A DNA stretch of 64,000 nt from Trichaptum fuscoviolaceum (GCA_910574455.1 CAJSYZ010000003.1:4773250-4837249), one strand, 5' to 3'; positions 34,984 through 46,876 are shown, counted from the stretch's first letter. Made by a program: numbers and translations. Notes: generated from the sequence alone by a model not told the origin.

Positions 34984-35470
34984 TCGGTTCCTTCTCTTCA
35001 CCCTCATTTCAACATGCAATATCGTACATTGTTCTAGTCAAACCTCGCATCTCTCATCGTTCCTTCCGCATCTCGCATTGCACGGACACTCTTTCTATTT
35101 TATAATTCGCTTGGACATTGGACCGCAGTCGTATGTATATTGTCTTGCCGTCCGTAGGACAGTTCTACCTAGTAGCTACGATTGGGCTTTAGTTAAATCT
35201 GTAATAGTCTGACAGAGACATTTCGTTCAATAGTTAGACCTTGGCAGTAAAAATGGATATTTTCTTAACTTCTCCGAGTGGATTGACGACGCAATTACCG
35301 GAGGCATCGGTAAGCCTACGGTGCCGAAATGCCGAGCAAAGGATGAGCGTGAGAATAAATGGGTTGGGTGATATACTACCTCAGCGCTAAGGCTGTCCTA
35401 GCTTTCTAGTTCCCCACCATCGCCTGCAGGCGACCCATCTTACTTTCCTTCCTCCTCCTCGTGCACATCG
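34984..35470. other. Intergenic region, 3' end of chitin synthase gene and next promoter
   Basis: AT-rich 3' sequence followed by a pyrimidine-rich run at about 35,440-35,460 immediately before the next start codon. No gene was seen. Confidence 0.45.
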
Positions 35471-36689
35471 ATGGCACCTCCAGTTGTGTATATCGTTGTC
35501 GGCGTAGTCGTTGCTGCAGCTGCGGGTGCGGCTTTCAAGGAGGTGAGCTGCGTACCTTGCACTATATGCATGGTCTCGGCGAGTTTCCCTAGAAATTACG
35601 GATGCTAACCATCGGCGTTTCTTCGTACCAATTTACAGTTTGTATACGACCCACACATCAAGCCGAAGGTTGATGAATGGTGGGAAGAGCAGCGGGCTCG
35701 TCACCGAGCACGGCGTGCGAGACGGCAAGGGCCAGTGACGCCGCACTCCAATTCGGATGACCGAGACATGCGCCAGAGGCCCTCAGACGGCGACGGCGAT
35801 ACCCTCGTTGAGCTCGAGAACATAAGGCCTATTTCAAAGAGCAGCAGTGTGCAAAGTGCACTTACGAGCCCTGATATTAGACTTAGACGAGGTCGACCTG
35901 CCTCGGACAGTGCGTCAACCATGCTCGATGAGGTGCGCGGCAGCCTGCTCTTCGCTTCGACTGTTAATTAATTAATTTCATTCTGACGTTTTGCAGTCTG
36001 TCGGAGAACTTCCTTACGCCCCTATTGTACCACTTATGGCTTCACCCTCGAATAGGTCGGTTTCAGTTGCAAGTGCACCGCCTGCACCGTACGTAGAACC
36101 GGAATCGTTCGTTCTAGGCGCCGATACTCCATCTTTGGCTTCCCAGCTTTCGTCTCCCCAAAATCTCTCTTCGTCATTTAGCGACTCGCCCGTACATTCA
36201 CCTACGGTAATGTCACCTCGCGTGCAACTCCCAACACCCCCGTCAGAGCCAGAATCCCCACCACAAAGACCTCTGTCGCCGGTAGTGTTATCTCCGGGAT
36301 CCATGTCCCCCGAGGCTTCATCCCCTAGAGCGCTGTCACCTCCTGCATTAGCACCATCTATGGTCGGATCTCGTTCGATGTCCTCTCAACTGTCTTTTGT
36401 CACCGCAAATTCCCCGACAACTGACTTCCATTCGCTCTCCGCGCCGTCACAGCCGACCTCGCCGTTCTCAGATACGTTTACATTCTCGGGCTCCGATGAC
36501 GATGACATGTATTCATTCCGGTCTCACTCAACGGACTCGTTGACTCGCTTGACCACTACTGGAACCGGAACTCAAGAGACATGGACGATGTCGAACACGG
36601 AGTTTGACGAAATAGAGGATGCCTTGAGTGAGGGTTCGAATGAAAGTTGGGAAGACATTCGATCGGGCGCTGTCTCGCCGCGCCACTGA
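35471..36689 (+). CDS. Signal-anchored Ser/Pro-rich protein of unknown function
   Basis: Exons 35,471-35,542, 35,639-35,932 and 35,997-36,689 give 352 aa. Residues 5-22 form a hydrophobic Val/Ala-rich segment (VVYIVVGVVVAAAAGAAF), followed by a charged helix rich in Arg (WWEEQRARHRARRARR). The positive residues after a short N-terminus suggest an N-out/C-in signal anchor. The rest is low-complexity Ser/Pro with many SP and TP sites, which are possible proline-directed kinase targets, and an acidic C-terminus (FDEIEDALSEGSNESWEDI). I do not recognise the family; the membrane is more likely ER or outer mitochondrial than secreted. Confidence 0.7.
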
Positions 36690-37485
36690 TGGCTGATGGC
36701 TGAGTTGCCGAGTTGAGCTTTGCACTACTTTGCTTTCCTGCTTCTTCCATACACGTCCGTTCTCATCTCTGCTTTCCGGTAGTCTGTTTGTACATCATCC
36801 TGTAATCTCGTTTGTACCAGGGACTACTTTATCCCCATGCGTTTGTCTGTACGTCGGCATCGACAGTGTATCTTTCTTACGTTCTCCCGCATCTACTTAC
36901 ATTGTTATTTTGTATGCATAGATTGCAATTCAGCTAGTTATTTGGTGCATATTTACAGTGATCTTTTTCTTATATACGATATACATAATTATATAATGGA
37001 GGAAGATCAAGAGCTGCACCGCCTCTTTAAGTACATGCCCAGAAGTAGTTCTGAGCCTGGTCAATATTGGCAGAACTCCAGGTTCTTTCGCCCAGTACGA
37101 AGTCGAGAAGCGAAGCTGAATGGAAACTTGAGAATTCAACGCGGCGATCCGACTCATGCCCATAACTTGAATCGTTAACCCTGATCAACGATTCAACGGG
37201 CACTGCTTCAATTCAATGCAGAGGAGGGAAAAGACTACACAACATTATCTGTACAGTCGCAAGGGAATAAAGGAGTCGCGAGTAATGTGTAAGAATGGTA
37301 GTAAAGAGAAGGTCCGAAAGAATCCTCGGCCACTACGGAATTAAGCAGTCGAGATATTTTTTCCCGTCCTCCGTTGGTCACAAAGTCAGCAGAACAGAAA
37401 CAAAACAAGTATGAAAAAGCAGAATACAAAAGGGCAATAGTTTGTGCGAGACATAGAAATTATGGACCGTCGACAGCTCCGTTGT
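36690..37485. other. Convergent intergenic region
   Basis: An AT-rich gap between two convergent genes with no supported coding sequence. Short frames here lack recognisable domains. Confidence 0.4.
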
Positions 37486-39100
37486 TCAATCTGACGCCAG
37501 TTGTGCTTGCGCAGCGGCTGCAGCCCTTTTATTTATCTTGCTTCCACGACAGCCCCGACGCCTTTCCCTTCTATGAGGAGGGGCAGCAGCTTCCGCACCC
37601 GAATCAGTCGCTGTCTGTGTTGTGACCTGAGCGACTTCCACGTCCATGGGAGCTACTGAGCTAAGAGAAATACGTGGTGTTAACGAGGTGCGCTCTGACA
37701 TTCCAGATAGAGCTCCAATTCCAGGAAATATGGAAGTCTGCCTGTCGTTTCTGTAAGAGCCAACAGGTCCAAACTCTTGGATAGTCACCGGAACAGCTGG
37801 AATGTTGGAGTGGCTGCCACAGGCGATCCGTCCGATCTGCTGCTCCGATTCGTCTTGCTCTAGCTTGGGATTCAATAGTATGATGTCCTCAGAACTTGTA
37901 GTCGATGGATGTTTCTCTATGCAAGTAAGCAAGCTCTCCACAGCGCGCTCTTCCTCCTCTGTTTCCCTCATTTCCGCCTCACATGCCACGTCCGGATCTC
38001 TAACCCACGTCGTCGTCTGCCCGACCCTCCAGTCTTTCTTGTCTTTTCCCTTCCTCCGCTTCCACTTCGTCCCAACTTCCCATGTGACGGTCTCTTCAGA
38101 ATGACCCATGGTATCCGCGTCTGTCAAGGCATAAGCCATCTAGTAAACCAAAAGTATATAAAGCAAATTTACCATCCGGGAATGTATTCCTAGATGAGGG
38201 TAAAGGAATTCTCTGCTTGACGGAATCCTCCTGTTTCTCGACAAGCCGCATAGCAGCATTCAACAGGCCACCAGAGCGGATGATACGTACCGGCCGTCGT
38301 ACTTTGGGAGTTGATTGCTTCTGCGCAGTAGCAGAATCAACATCAGAGCTAGAGTTAGGTTCTGTAGCATCCAGAGAGGAAGGAGGGTCGTCCCTTTCGA
38401 CTGATAATGGGCGAGGCGTTGACGGAGATGTGCTTACAGCCTCCCGAGATAGGTATTTTACGTTCAGATAACATATGGCCTTTGCAGACGTGCCTAGAAG
38501 CTTAACCTTCGAAGAAAGGCATAAGTTAATGAAAGCAAGACTAGAGAAGTGAAAAGCTACTCACTGTGACCGCAATGCAATACAAAATCGAATAAACTGA
38601 TAAGAAGAGCCTTGAGACCATCCCATTCGCGAAGCGCCCTTGTCGCGCCTTCCTAAACACCTTCACAAGGAGAGAGCATACTGAGATGACAATAGATAAG
38701 AGCGAAACTATACGGGCAAGAAACTCAGCATTAGACACAGTCCCAGGCTTTGCGGCAAGAACAGACGAGTCGTTGCCAGGAAGCGAGGATCCAAAGAGCA
38801 GTGCTCCATTCCCAGAGCTTGACCGCTCAGAAGGCGAGCCACTTTGAAGTCCAGAGATCTTGTCGAGGTTTCCTTCAAAGAGCTGCCACGGCATCACGTC
38901 ACTGACGTTGCTTTCCTTCCTGTCTTCTAGGCCGGGTGTTCGCTACAGACACAGCGGGAGCTCTGTATTCAGAGCAGCAGATCGTAAGACTTCCAACGCC
39001 AGGTAGATGATTGCAAGTGTCAAGAAAAATCCAATGGTTGATATCCGGAGTGTCGGTACCGCAATGATGGTCAGAGCAAAATAGATCAAGGCACAAAACC
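37486..39100 (-). CDS. Predicted membrane protein of unknown function (5' end unresolved)
   Basis: Read 3' to 5' on the plus strand. The 5' segment (about 39,100-38,950) encodes two hydrophobic spans (FCALIYFALTIIAVPTLRIS and FFLTLAIIYLALEVL). An exon ending at 38,565 begins near MPWQLFEGNLDKI and contains two more spans. Further exons are 38,173-38,506 and 37,486-38,120, joined by consensus introns with frame kept. The C-terminal 300 residues are hydrophilic and end in a basic block (RRERRRGCRGSKINKR). The junction between the first two segments near 38,930 would need a very short intron of about 33 nt, so that part is uncertain, as is the start codon. Confidence 0.55.
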
Positions 39101-40162
39101 ACTTCAAATACAATTACGAATGCGATATTATGAATTCAAGAAATGTGAGTTTCTGAGCTGAAAGAGTTGAAACAGACAAGAAACAACCGAATGAATGGGA
39201 TGAGACAATGAACGTTGCATGAAGTTGAGCGTTGAGCGTGGCCACTGGCAGTTCAAGTTCACCCGCTGTATTTGGTCTTGTTTGGACTGACTCCCCCACT
39301 GGCAAAACTATGGACAACAATCTCAGGCTACAGCTTCTTCAACACATTACGACACGACTTAGAGGCTTTGGCTTGCTTAGTATTCCACCTCTTTTCACTG
39401 TAAATTTGCATCTGTTATCAACGAGAGATCATTGAAGATGGCCTTCATGGTTAAACTTCCATATCTGCAGCACTGCTCGCCTTTATTCTTTTATTCTTTC
39501 TGGGTCTCTGCTCTGGAAGAGCGAAAATTATGATTGTTTCTCTCTGGTCTGTCGCGTTTATTGTCATCATCAACACAGTAACAACTTGATCATCAGAGGA
39601 ATGGCATTCACCTTAGCCTCAACCCGGCGGCTTAAGTGCGCTGAGGCACTGCCAACAGCGCCCCAAATTGATCACATCTTTATTGTCAATCAAGACTAAA
39701 CAGGTGAATATGAAGGTGAGGGATATCATTAGAAGTGCTGAAAGGTGATTGAATTCAGTTGCTACCGAGTCGGCTTTGCTAAATTTGCATCAGTTGGCAA
39801 GCCCGCAGGCGATGACTCGGAAATGTGTATTTCCCACTGATGCTTACGAGCAATCTACCCATTCATGTGAATGTATATATCAACGTCCACTGAAACGCAG
39901 ATTCCGAGTCGGTCATTCATAAGAACGATAGTGATGCTGAGCAAGCTCCCTGATCCGCTACTCACGTGAGTGGGTCGAAGATAAGGATGCGTCACTAGGA
40001 GTCAATCTGCTTGTGGAGGCAACGATGTTGATGAACCGTAGAACTCGATCATCCTCATTATTCTGAAGAGCAAGAGTATAAGAGCGGTCAAACCAGGCAT
40101 GGTCCGAATAACAAACACCCCTCACTCAAACGCACAGCTACCTACAACTCTATCACAGAATC
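39101..40162. other. Intergenic region between a membrane-protein gene and a cupin gene
   Basis: Contains promoters for divergent genes. A TATA-like AGTATAAGAG lies at about 40,074-40,083, some 85 bases before the cupin start. Near 39,218-39,262 is AAGTTGAGCG next to CACTGGCAG..TTCAAGTTCA, words also seen at 401-436 and 42,629-42,652. No gene was recognised. Confidence 0.45.
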
Positions 40163-40790
40163 ATGTCTACAGCAAACCGCCCACCTTTCGCACCTTTGCG
40201 CCGCGTAATCACGGGCCATTCCACAGATGGCAAATCCGTCATCATCGAGGACGCAGCCGTTGAGCCTCATCCCTTTGGACACAAGCAAGAGACCTTCTTC
40301 ACGGACCTATACTGGACGGACGAGTTCCCGGTGGACAATGGTCTCGAGTTCAAAGACCTGGCTAAGGACCATACAAATGATATCTTCAGTCAGAACGGCA
40401 GTAGCGTCAAGTTGACCGAGTTCCCACCCGGTGGTTCATCAGTAAGAGTATCATCTTCTATCATTGTCAAACGTGAACTGACTTCAGATATGCATCAGCC
40501 TTATCATCGCACGGTTACACTTGACTATGCCATCATCTTGCACGGATCGATCACTGTTATCCTGGACGATAACAAATGCGTTCTGTTGAACACTGGTGAC
40601 GTATTAGTGCAGCGAGGAACAATTCATAGCTGGCTCAACGAAGGCACAGAATGGTGCAGAATGCTAGCCATTATGCTTCGTAAGTAGATTATGAATAGCT
40701 CGGCGTCTTCTCTAATCTTGAATAATATTTTCAGCTGCGCAAACGGTTAAGATTGGAGAAAAAGAGCTCAGCCCCGAATTTCGCATTTGA
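40163..40790 (+). CDS. Small cupin-domain protein
   Basis: The main frame runs from 40,163 to 40,684. A consensus intron (40,681-40,735) replaces the early stop with a tail ending SPEFRI and TGA at 40,788-40,790. A single cupin fold is shown by the histidines in MHQPYHRTVTLDYAIILHG and the second motif GDVLVQRGTIHSW. Agaricomycete proteins of this type are soluble and usually annotated only as cupin; some act as small-molecule dioxygenases or isomerases. A possible 57-nt in-frame intron (starting about 40,434) would remove 19 residues between PP and DMHQP and give the more usual spacing, so two isoforms are conceivable. No specific substrate can be assigned. Confidence 0.8.
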
Positions 40791-41139
40791 GCTGAAGCAG
40801 TGCAACTAATTGTACGCAGTTAGAGTGTATACATGCTTCCCTACGCTGTCTATTATGTATAGCTATTATGAGATCGCTTGGCAATCAAGATAAAGTGCTT
40901 GCTAACACTGTCCCACTCTCTGAATGACTTGAAAGGATCTCGTCTCCGAGGAGATACAAAATATGTATTGTGCAAGATAAAGCATGTTGTACATAGTACA
41001 AACTCAGAAAAATGATTTGAACTATCACGCTAAGGACCGTGACATGTATGTACATTGCCAATGCGAATTTGCACGCTTTTTACGTATTTATTCATAATTC
41101 CAAAGTTAATCGCCAAAATGGATGCAAAGCTGTACTAAT
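40791..41139. other. Intergenic region
   Basis: Cupin 3' region and tRNA 3' trailer. TTTT lies about 25 bases beyond the tRNA 3' end (41,115-41,118 read on the minus strand), a plausible Pol III terminator. No gene was seen. Confidence 0.4.
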
Positions 41140-41223
41140 TGACCACCGCAGGGCTCGAACCTGCAATCTCCTGATAACAAAGGTATATCGTAGTCAGACG
41201 CGATACCATTTCGCCAGGCGGCC
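41140..41223 (-). tRNA. tRNA-Arg(ACG) with a 12-nt intron
   Basis: On the minus strand the cloverleaf is complete: acceptor GGCCGCC pairs with GGTGGTC (two G-U pairs); the D stem is GCGA/TCGC around AATGGTA; the anticodon stem is TCTGA/TCAGG; the variable loop has 5 nt; the T stem is GCAGG/CCTGC with loop TTCGAGC; the discriminator is A. The anticodon loop starts CTACGA, so positions 34-36 read ACG (Arg, wobble A normally edited to inosine). Twelve bases, TATACCTTTGTT, follow position 37, the canonical site of nuclear tRNA introns. Internal promoter boxes A (TGGCGAAATGG) and B (GGTTCGAGCCC) are good. CCA is not encoded, as expected in eukaryotes. Confidence 0.93.
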
Positions 41224-41567
41224 ACTGTTATGTCATAACTAATGTTCAGAAAGTACAACTTTAATTTTGCCGTTTACATATATATAGTCGCTTCTTTTCA
41301 ACGTGACTTTTGGGTGGGAGCCCATCAGGCGACTCGGGCCGAAGCCTGGGAAGGAGGTTGGGCGATTGCATACTCAAACCACGATGTACGTTCGGCGGCT
41401 GACATAGAAATCAGTATAGTGGCCACGAAAGCCGCTGAGTCAAGTAAGTCACTTAATCTCAATGATTTACTTACTGATCGGACAGTATAGAGCTTTATGT
41501 TACATAAATTAAACATCAACCACTACTAAACTATCCGCCGGCCTCAGGCTCTACTAGTAGTTTCGCA
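41224..41567. other. Intergenic region upstream of a single-exon F-box-type gene
   Basis: AT-rich with TATATATAG at 41,279-41,287. No supported coding sequence. Confidence 0.35.
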
Positions 41568-42638
41568 ATGGCCTGTGTTTTTCAACTTCCAGTCGAGATT
41601 CTACATCTGATATTCGAAGCTGTGAAGGGACCACACTCTTCTGACACTTGGGTTACGAATAATCGGCTAGCGAGGCTCGCCCGAGTATGCAAACATTGGC
41701 TCCCTATTGCAAAACGATTGCTGTACCAATCCGTCGCGATCGGCTTCGATCTGAACTACATTCAAGTGTATGCTCGAGATCATGAGCCGCCCCCCTTCAC
41801 CGATCCAGGATACAGCGCCTGGCTTGTTGAGATGATGCGAAAGGCTTTTGCGCATGATGTCGTAGTTCGCCCCGCCTCATCCATCGTTAGCGGATTTCTC
41901 GAGACTATACAGAAAAATCAAATGATTGCAGCATTCGTGACAGAGCTGACGCTCCGCATCCCCGACGACGACAGACCCCAAGATGATTCGCATCAATTCA
42001 TCAAGATCCTCGCTGCTTGCCCAAATGTAAGGCGCCTGAAGATAATACACCGGTCGCCCCATCCTAACATGAGCACGATTCTCATGGAGTCACTCTTGTC
42101 AAAAAAAACACTCATCGCTTTCGAACTCGAGGGTCTGGATGGCGTAGCCGGTCGTATATTGTGGGAAACATCAGCCCTCTTACGTATGATGGGGAAATGG
42201 CGGGAAATCGAGCATGTGAATGCGTTTTCCTATACGCTCTCGCAATATATTGAAGACGGTGGCAGTGGTGACAAAAAAGAAGAAGAAGACGTGGAACTAG
42301 GCTGCTGTCCTAAGTTGCAGTCAATTGATCTGGATCGGGGATGGCAAACTTTGCTTCGTTGCCGCGATCTTCGAACTTTGCTGAGGATGTGCCCAACTGG
42401 TATGAAGACTTTCAAAGCCGCTCTTGCTATGGACGACGGCACGCTCGACGTGCTTGAGGATTGTATACGAGCATGGGCCCCGACACTCGAGACACTCGTG
42501 CTTCGCAAAAGCAGGCTGTGTGGATCGCCCACATCTGCCGCCCGTCTTTCCGATTGTGTAGCGAATCTAACTAACTTGAAGGTCCTCGTATTCGAACCCC
42601 TCAAACCTCGACCTCTTATTCATATTTTTCCAACTTGA
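41568..42638 (+). CDS. F-box-type protein, single exon
   Basis: A 356-aa uninterrupted frame. The N-terminus reads as a divergent F-box (FQLPVEILHLIFEAV, then RLARLARVCKHWLPIAKRLLYQSV), followed by LRR-like or solenoid-like segments (CPNVRRLKII, CPKLQSIDLDRGW, TLETLVLRKSRL, LTNLKVLVFEPL). It is unrelated in detail to the A-F paralogues and lacks their intron. The probable role is as an SCF substrate adaptor. The stop codon falls inside a short inverted repeat (CAACTTGAA g TTCAAGTTG, 42,629-42,647), so the original C-terminus may have been altered by an insertion or rearrangement. Confidence 0.75.
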   Translation: MACVFQLPVEILHLIFEAVKGPHSSDTWVTNNRLARLARVCKHWLPIAKRLLYQSVAIGFDLNYIQVYARDHEPPPFTDPGYSAWLVEMMRKAFAHDVVVRPASSIVSGFLETIQKNQMIAAFVTELTLRIPDDDRPQDDSHQFIKILAACPNVRRLKIIHRSPHPNMSTILMESLLSKKTLIAFELEGLDGVAGRILWETSALLRMMGKWREIEHVNAFSYTLSQYIEDGGSGDKKEEEDVELGCCPKLQSIDLDRGWQTLLRCRDLRTLLRMCPTGMKTFKAALAMDDGTLDVLEDCIRAWAPTLETLVLRKSRLCGSPTSAARLSDCVANLTNLKVLVFEPLKPRPLIHIFPT

Positions 42639-42961
42639 AGTTCAAGTTGAGCGTCACGTGTGTCTAGGAGGAGTGAAAGAAAATAGCCTTGACCTGGACA
42701 CGAGGTTACCCTCGGGTTGGGGTCTTTATCTCTCTTCAGCAGAAAGCTCACTACCACGACCCAAAGTCTTCAAATGCAAGTTATTTTTAGTCTGCTTCTT
42801 CTTCATACAAATCACCTGCCATCCAGTTGATCTTAATCACTGAGACATCGTATCTTTTGGCGATAAAAGACAGATAATTCGGACATAGCCATCCTCTGGT
42901 ATTGGAAGGCAGACATTCCACCTAATTCATCAACTCAGCCTCGCCTGACTTTTGGCGAACT

Positions 42962-44281
42962 ATGCAGAGCCAAGCAACTTCATTGTTATATCAGCCTTCG
43001 AGTAGATCTTCTTCTACACGAGCATCTTTCTGTCGGCACCCACTTAGAGGTAACGACATGGCTTCTCAACCGCAAGCTTCGCAATCGTCGCTCCCCACAA
43101 AGCTATTCGCGAAGCTTTTTATCGTAGACAAGGCTACGGCGAAACCAGATCGAGCGGCGAAGATGGCTCGCTCTATATTACCATTTCAATTAAGAAGATA
43201 ATGCGGAGGAAGAATGCGACGGACAGGAAGATAGGAAGATAGAGAAGGAGGCCTTGGAGGTAACACGCCGTCCATCCATCCTCGACAAGCTGCCTCATGA
43301 TGTACTGTCGACAATTTTTCACCGCGCCTGCTTCCTACAGGTCTGTTGGAATGTCTACGACAAGAGACCTCAACAAAATACCATAATGGGACCGTCCGTC
43401 AAGGTATTTCCACCCTTTGGACCAATGTCACAGAGCTCCTGCCGATCGCCTCCAACTACGTTTCTGACAACTACCTCATTATGCCGACGGAGGGTTCACT
43501 AGTGTGCATAGATGTCGGGACTAAATACAGTATCAGCGAATTTTACTTGCAATGCACCCGCCCACGACTAATGTTCGCAAAGTCCTACGAGACCGGTGCG
43601 ATATGTATATGCAGTCATCATTGGAAACAAGTTAACCCCGACAACTCGGAGTGAGTGTATATATGTAGATTCTCAAGAACATGATTGCATTACTAACATA
43701 CAATAATCTCTCAAAATGCAGCTTTACGTGGTTCATACCCGAATGAACTCTGCGGATCTTCTCGTGGAGCTCAACCAGGATAAACATGTCAATTGAATGG
43801 TTACTGGCGGCAATGGCAATGAACGCAGACGAAACGACTGTCTGTATACCAAAATCAGATGCCGATAAACCTCAAGATACTTGTAAAATTTTACTGGGAT
43901 ATGCGACAGCGGATTGTCTATTGTGGGTTGCTGCTCCAGTATGGGTTGTATATTTACCCCCCACCTTTTCTCCAGCAGGGCAAACTCGCAGACCATACGA
44001 CAAGCCTCATCCGTTATCTAGATGATTCTCAGTCTCCCGTAATCTGCATTGAGCGCGACGACCAATGGATCCAGGAGTCATTTAAGATCTCGTATCTGAA
44101 AGCACGCGCTTTCTCGGAAGTCTACAAAGCCGTCGCCCATCCCATTCGCACGCAGGCGCCCTCAGCGCCCGAGTCGGTCGACGCCGACGACACGTACGTG
44201 TCCACGCCGTTCAAGCTACCCCCTAACTCACTGGGCCGCGCCGAACAGTTCTACACTCCTGCCAGTGTCACTGCAGCCTGA
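42962..44281 (+). pseudogene. Fragmented F-box-type gene or relic
   Basis: A charged leader and an F-box-like start (SILDKLPHDVLSTIFHRACF, about 43,269-43,330) are followed, after a frame change, by STLWTNVTELLPIASNYV (about 43,410-43,460). Further open segments lie at 43,346-43,654 and 43,859-44,281, the last ending at the TGA 44,279-44,281. Some breaks could be introns (GTGAGTGTATATATGTAG starts at 43,650), but no consistent splice model restores one frame from F-box to C-terminus. Hence it may be a decayed copy. Function unknown. Confidence 0.45.
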
Positions 44282-45486
44282 GTGGCTTCGGCCTCTTCCG
44301 AACCATACGAAGGTCTGCTGACAATGCAGTGCCAGTGTATAGTTTCTATATCACTGGAACCAAGAACTTCGACTCTCAATATATGAGTGCCTGTCATACA
44401 CCTGAAAGGCTTCAAATCCTCGTTGCATTCGCATCCTGCCTTTAAAAAGGATGAAAATAGTTGTCCCTGACGAGTACAACCAGTCACATCTGATGTGCTC
44501 GGGTATGATGGCTCTCTTCTGTACCATATTAATACCCGCCGTCGATAGATCTAAATGAACCGACTATCATGGTGACAAGTGGACGCCAGCTCGCCGCGCG
44601 TATCTAATGAATGTCAACCTCTGACTGTCTTGCTCGAAGCTGTCCGGAGTCTGTTACGAGATTGGTCGAGAGTTCAACTCTACGATAGGTACTTCTTCCT
44701 TCCTATTCTGGTTTCGATACATTTGGACTGAAAGTGATCGTACTAGTTCGTCTGAAGCAGACTTCAAAGACCAATCATACAATTGATCCCCAAATAACCA
44801 CCTTCGCACCTAATTTTGCAACACTAATCTAAGATAGACGCCAGTACCAGGAACTTCCGAGTCATCTGGATCCCGTCTTAGGATGATGGGCGTTTAGTGT
44901 ATGCTTCTAGGCATAAAACTTGAGCAAACGGCGCTTGCAGTACGAGAATACATCAGCCACCAGTGGGTACATCTTACATGAGAAGAGAGGCGCCACAGTC
45001 CACTCCACCTATTGCCCCGGTGGCCTCCAGAAACGAAGCTCCGAGCGCCTTCACTTTTCGTATGATCGACATCAGAAGCATCTGCGATAGTCGGTATACA
45101 TGTCTAGACTCATTCGATCACTGCTTCTAGCCAGCTGCGCCAACTCCCGTGGGCGCGTAGGACAAGCTTCAGGAGCAGTATTGTTGACAAGGGTAATATC
45201 AGGTCTTCATTTACCCGAGATCGGTGTCTTCATGACAGGCCACGACCATTCAGCAGCGAGGGGGAAATCTCGAAGGGAAGTGATTGACGCTCTACAACAG
45301 GAGACTAGCACAGGTACTCGTGGGTCTGGAAATGGTATAAAAACTCGTTAAACCCCATGGGTGTCTCTTCTTCACATCTCTTCTGTCATCTTGTCCTCAC
45401 CCATCCGTGTTTAGGTGCGCCCATTTCTCATTTCTTTTTCACTTACTAAATCTCATCCAGGTCGGCTGCCTTTACAGAAATCGACC
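44282..45486. other. Intergenic region of about 1.2 kb
   Basis: No recognised gene. The last part, about 45,340-45,480, is pyrimidine-rich and looks like the leader of the following gene. Confidence 0.4.
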
Positions 45487-46518
45487 ATGGCGTGCTGGCA
45501 GCTCTTATACTTTAGGAAGAAGGCGTATAAACGTAGAGTCAGTCAAAGTAAATATGGCCCCGATAGACACAAGAAAAATATTCGCCGGAAGCTGCGACAG
45601 AAGGCTCGGGCGAAGTCTGGGATCTGTTCGAATACCTGGTCCTTACTTTTCACAGCTGGGTTATCCGCCCCCAACATTGTATTTCATGCCCGCAGACGCA
45701 GCATCGCGAGCCAGAAACTCGAAGCTCTTACTGATGCCTGGAAAGAGCGCTACAACGAGGATCCGCCGTACATGAATTCGCGTCCAGTACGTGGATTTTG
45801 GCGCCGAACAGGCAGGTGCTTAAAGTCGTTCTGCTGCTGCATCTTCGGCTGTGTCGTCGATGACGCAGAATCACTGTTTGACGACGACCTGAGCGATGAT
45901 GGGACGCGTTCCCTCCCTAATCAAGATCAGGGACAGGGACAGGACGATGGCGATGATAATGATGAAAATGGACAGCATGGCTCAGAATCTAGTGCGAATC
46001 CGACCAAACCGTCGACAACGAAGAGGAAGTCTACCAAGGAGAAGAAGTCCACCTCTGGGGCCGTTAAGAAGAAGGCGCCGGTCCAAGAGAAGAAGACATC
46101 ATCTCGCACACCTGGTGACGACAAGGAAACCTCCGCGAAAGACAAGGGGACCTCTGTCACTACTGTGAATTCAACAACGGCGGAGGCAACCCCTAACTCG
46201 GCTTCGGCAGGCCCTCCTCAAGATGCAGACGACGACAACTCTGACGTTGCATTGGACGCTATTGCCATAGTCGATGCCATCGCAGTGACCAGCACTGATG
46301 CCACTGTCTCGGCAGAGCTTGCAACTTCACCGACATCGGCGGCTGGTGATGTTGGTTCTGCCTCCTTTACCCCGAAGGACGATAATTCAAGTTTAAGTGA
46401 GTCGCATATAGCTTGAGGCCTGTATTAAGAACTGATGGCTCAAGCAGTAAGTGACAATGAGCAAACTGGATACGACGGAAACAATGGTGCCGGGGCTCAG
46501 ATATCAGCAACGATGTGA
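45487..46518 (+). CDS. Charged low-complexity protein of unknown function
   Basis: The likely start is ATG 45,487 (MACWQLLYFRKKAYKRR); an in-frame upstream start at 45,415 is possible. A basic N-terminus leads to a short hydrophobic/cysteine cluster (SFCCCIFGCVV, about 45,826-45,858) that could be palmitoylated, then an acidic Asp/Gln-rich stretch, a Lys/Ser/Thr-rich stretch (about 46,000-46,150) and an Ala/Thr-rich tail. A consensus intron from 46,397 to about 46,449 extends the frame to TGA at 46,516-46,518 instead of stopping at 46,416. The family was not recognised. Composition suggests a largely disordered protein. Confidence 0.55.
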
Positions 46519-46876
46519 CCATAAGGCCCCTTCGTAATCCGCGCAGTTTTCTTGATATAGTGTTGATGAACAGGTAGATTGTATGTAGTCACTGTTCATG
46601 TTATAGTATCCGATGTGCCGTACCCTTCCTTCTTTGCAGCCGTTCCATTGCTCCACCTTCTTTTCCGTGTTGTCCGATTACCCGATGTTCAGTATCAGCG
46701 AGCTTCAAAATTCAAAGAAACGCATTCATCCAATTTATGAGGTCGTTAATGTATTACATGCGTTCTAAAGTCTAATTTATATATCAAGCCATGCATTGTC
46801 GTCAGTGTTACCGAACTAGGTGAACGTCAAGAAGCCAGTTTATATTATGAGTCCATTGTAAGGAGAGTTGCAGGAA
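46519..46876. other. Convergent intergenic region
   Basis: AT-rich gap between converging genes, with no coding sequence seen. Confidence 0.4.

Noticed and set aside
14474..36689. A biosynthetic or catabolic gene cluster
   Set aside because: Permease, deacetylase, WD40, chitin synthase and the rest are unrelated housekeeping functions with no synthase, P450 or cluster-type regulator.
45100..45351. An 83-codon plus-strand gene
   Set aside because: No domain, no splice support, and it lies in the probable promoter and leader of the 45,487 gene.
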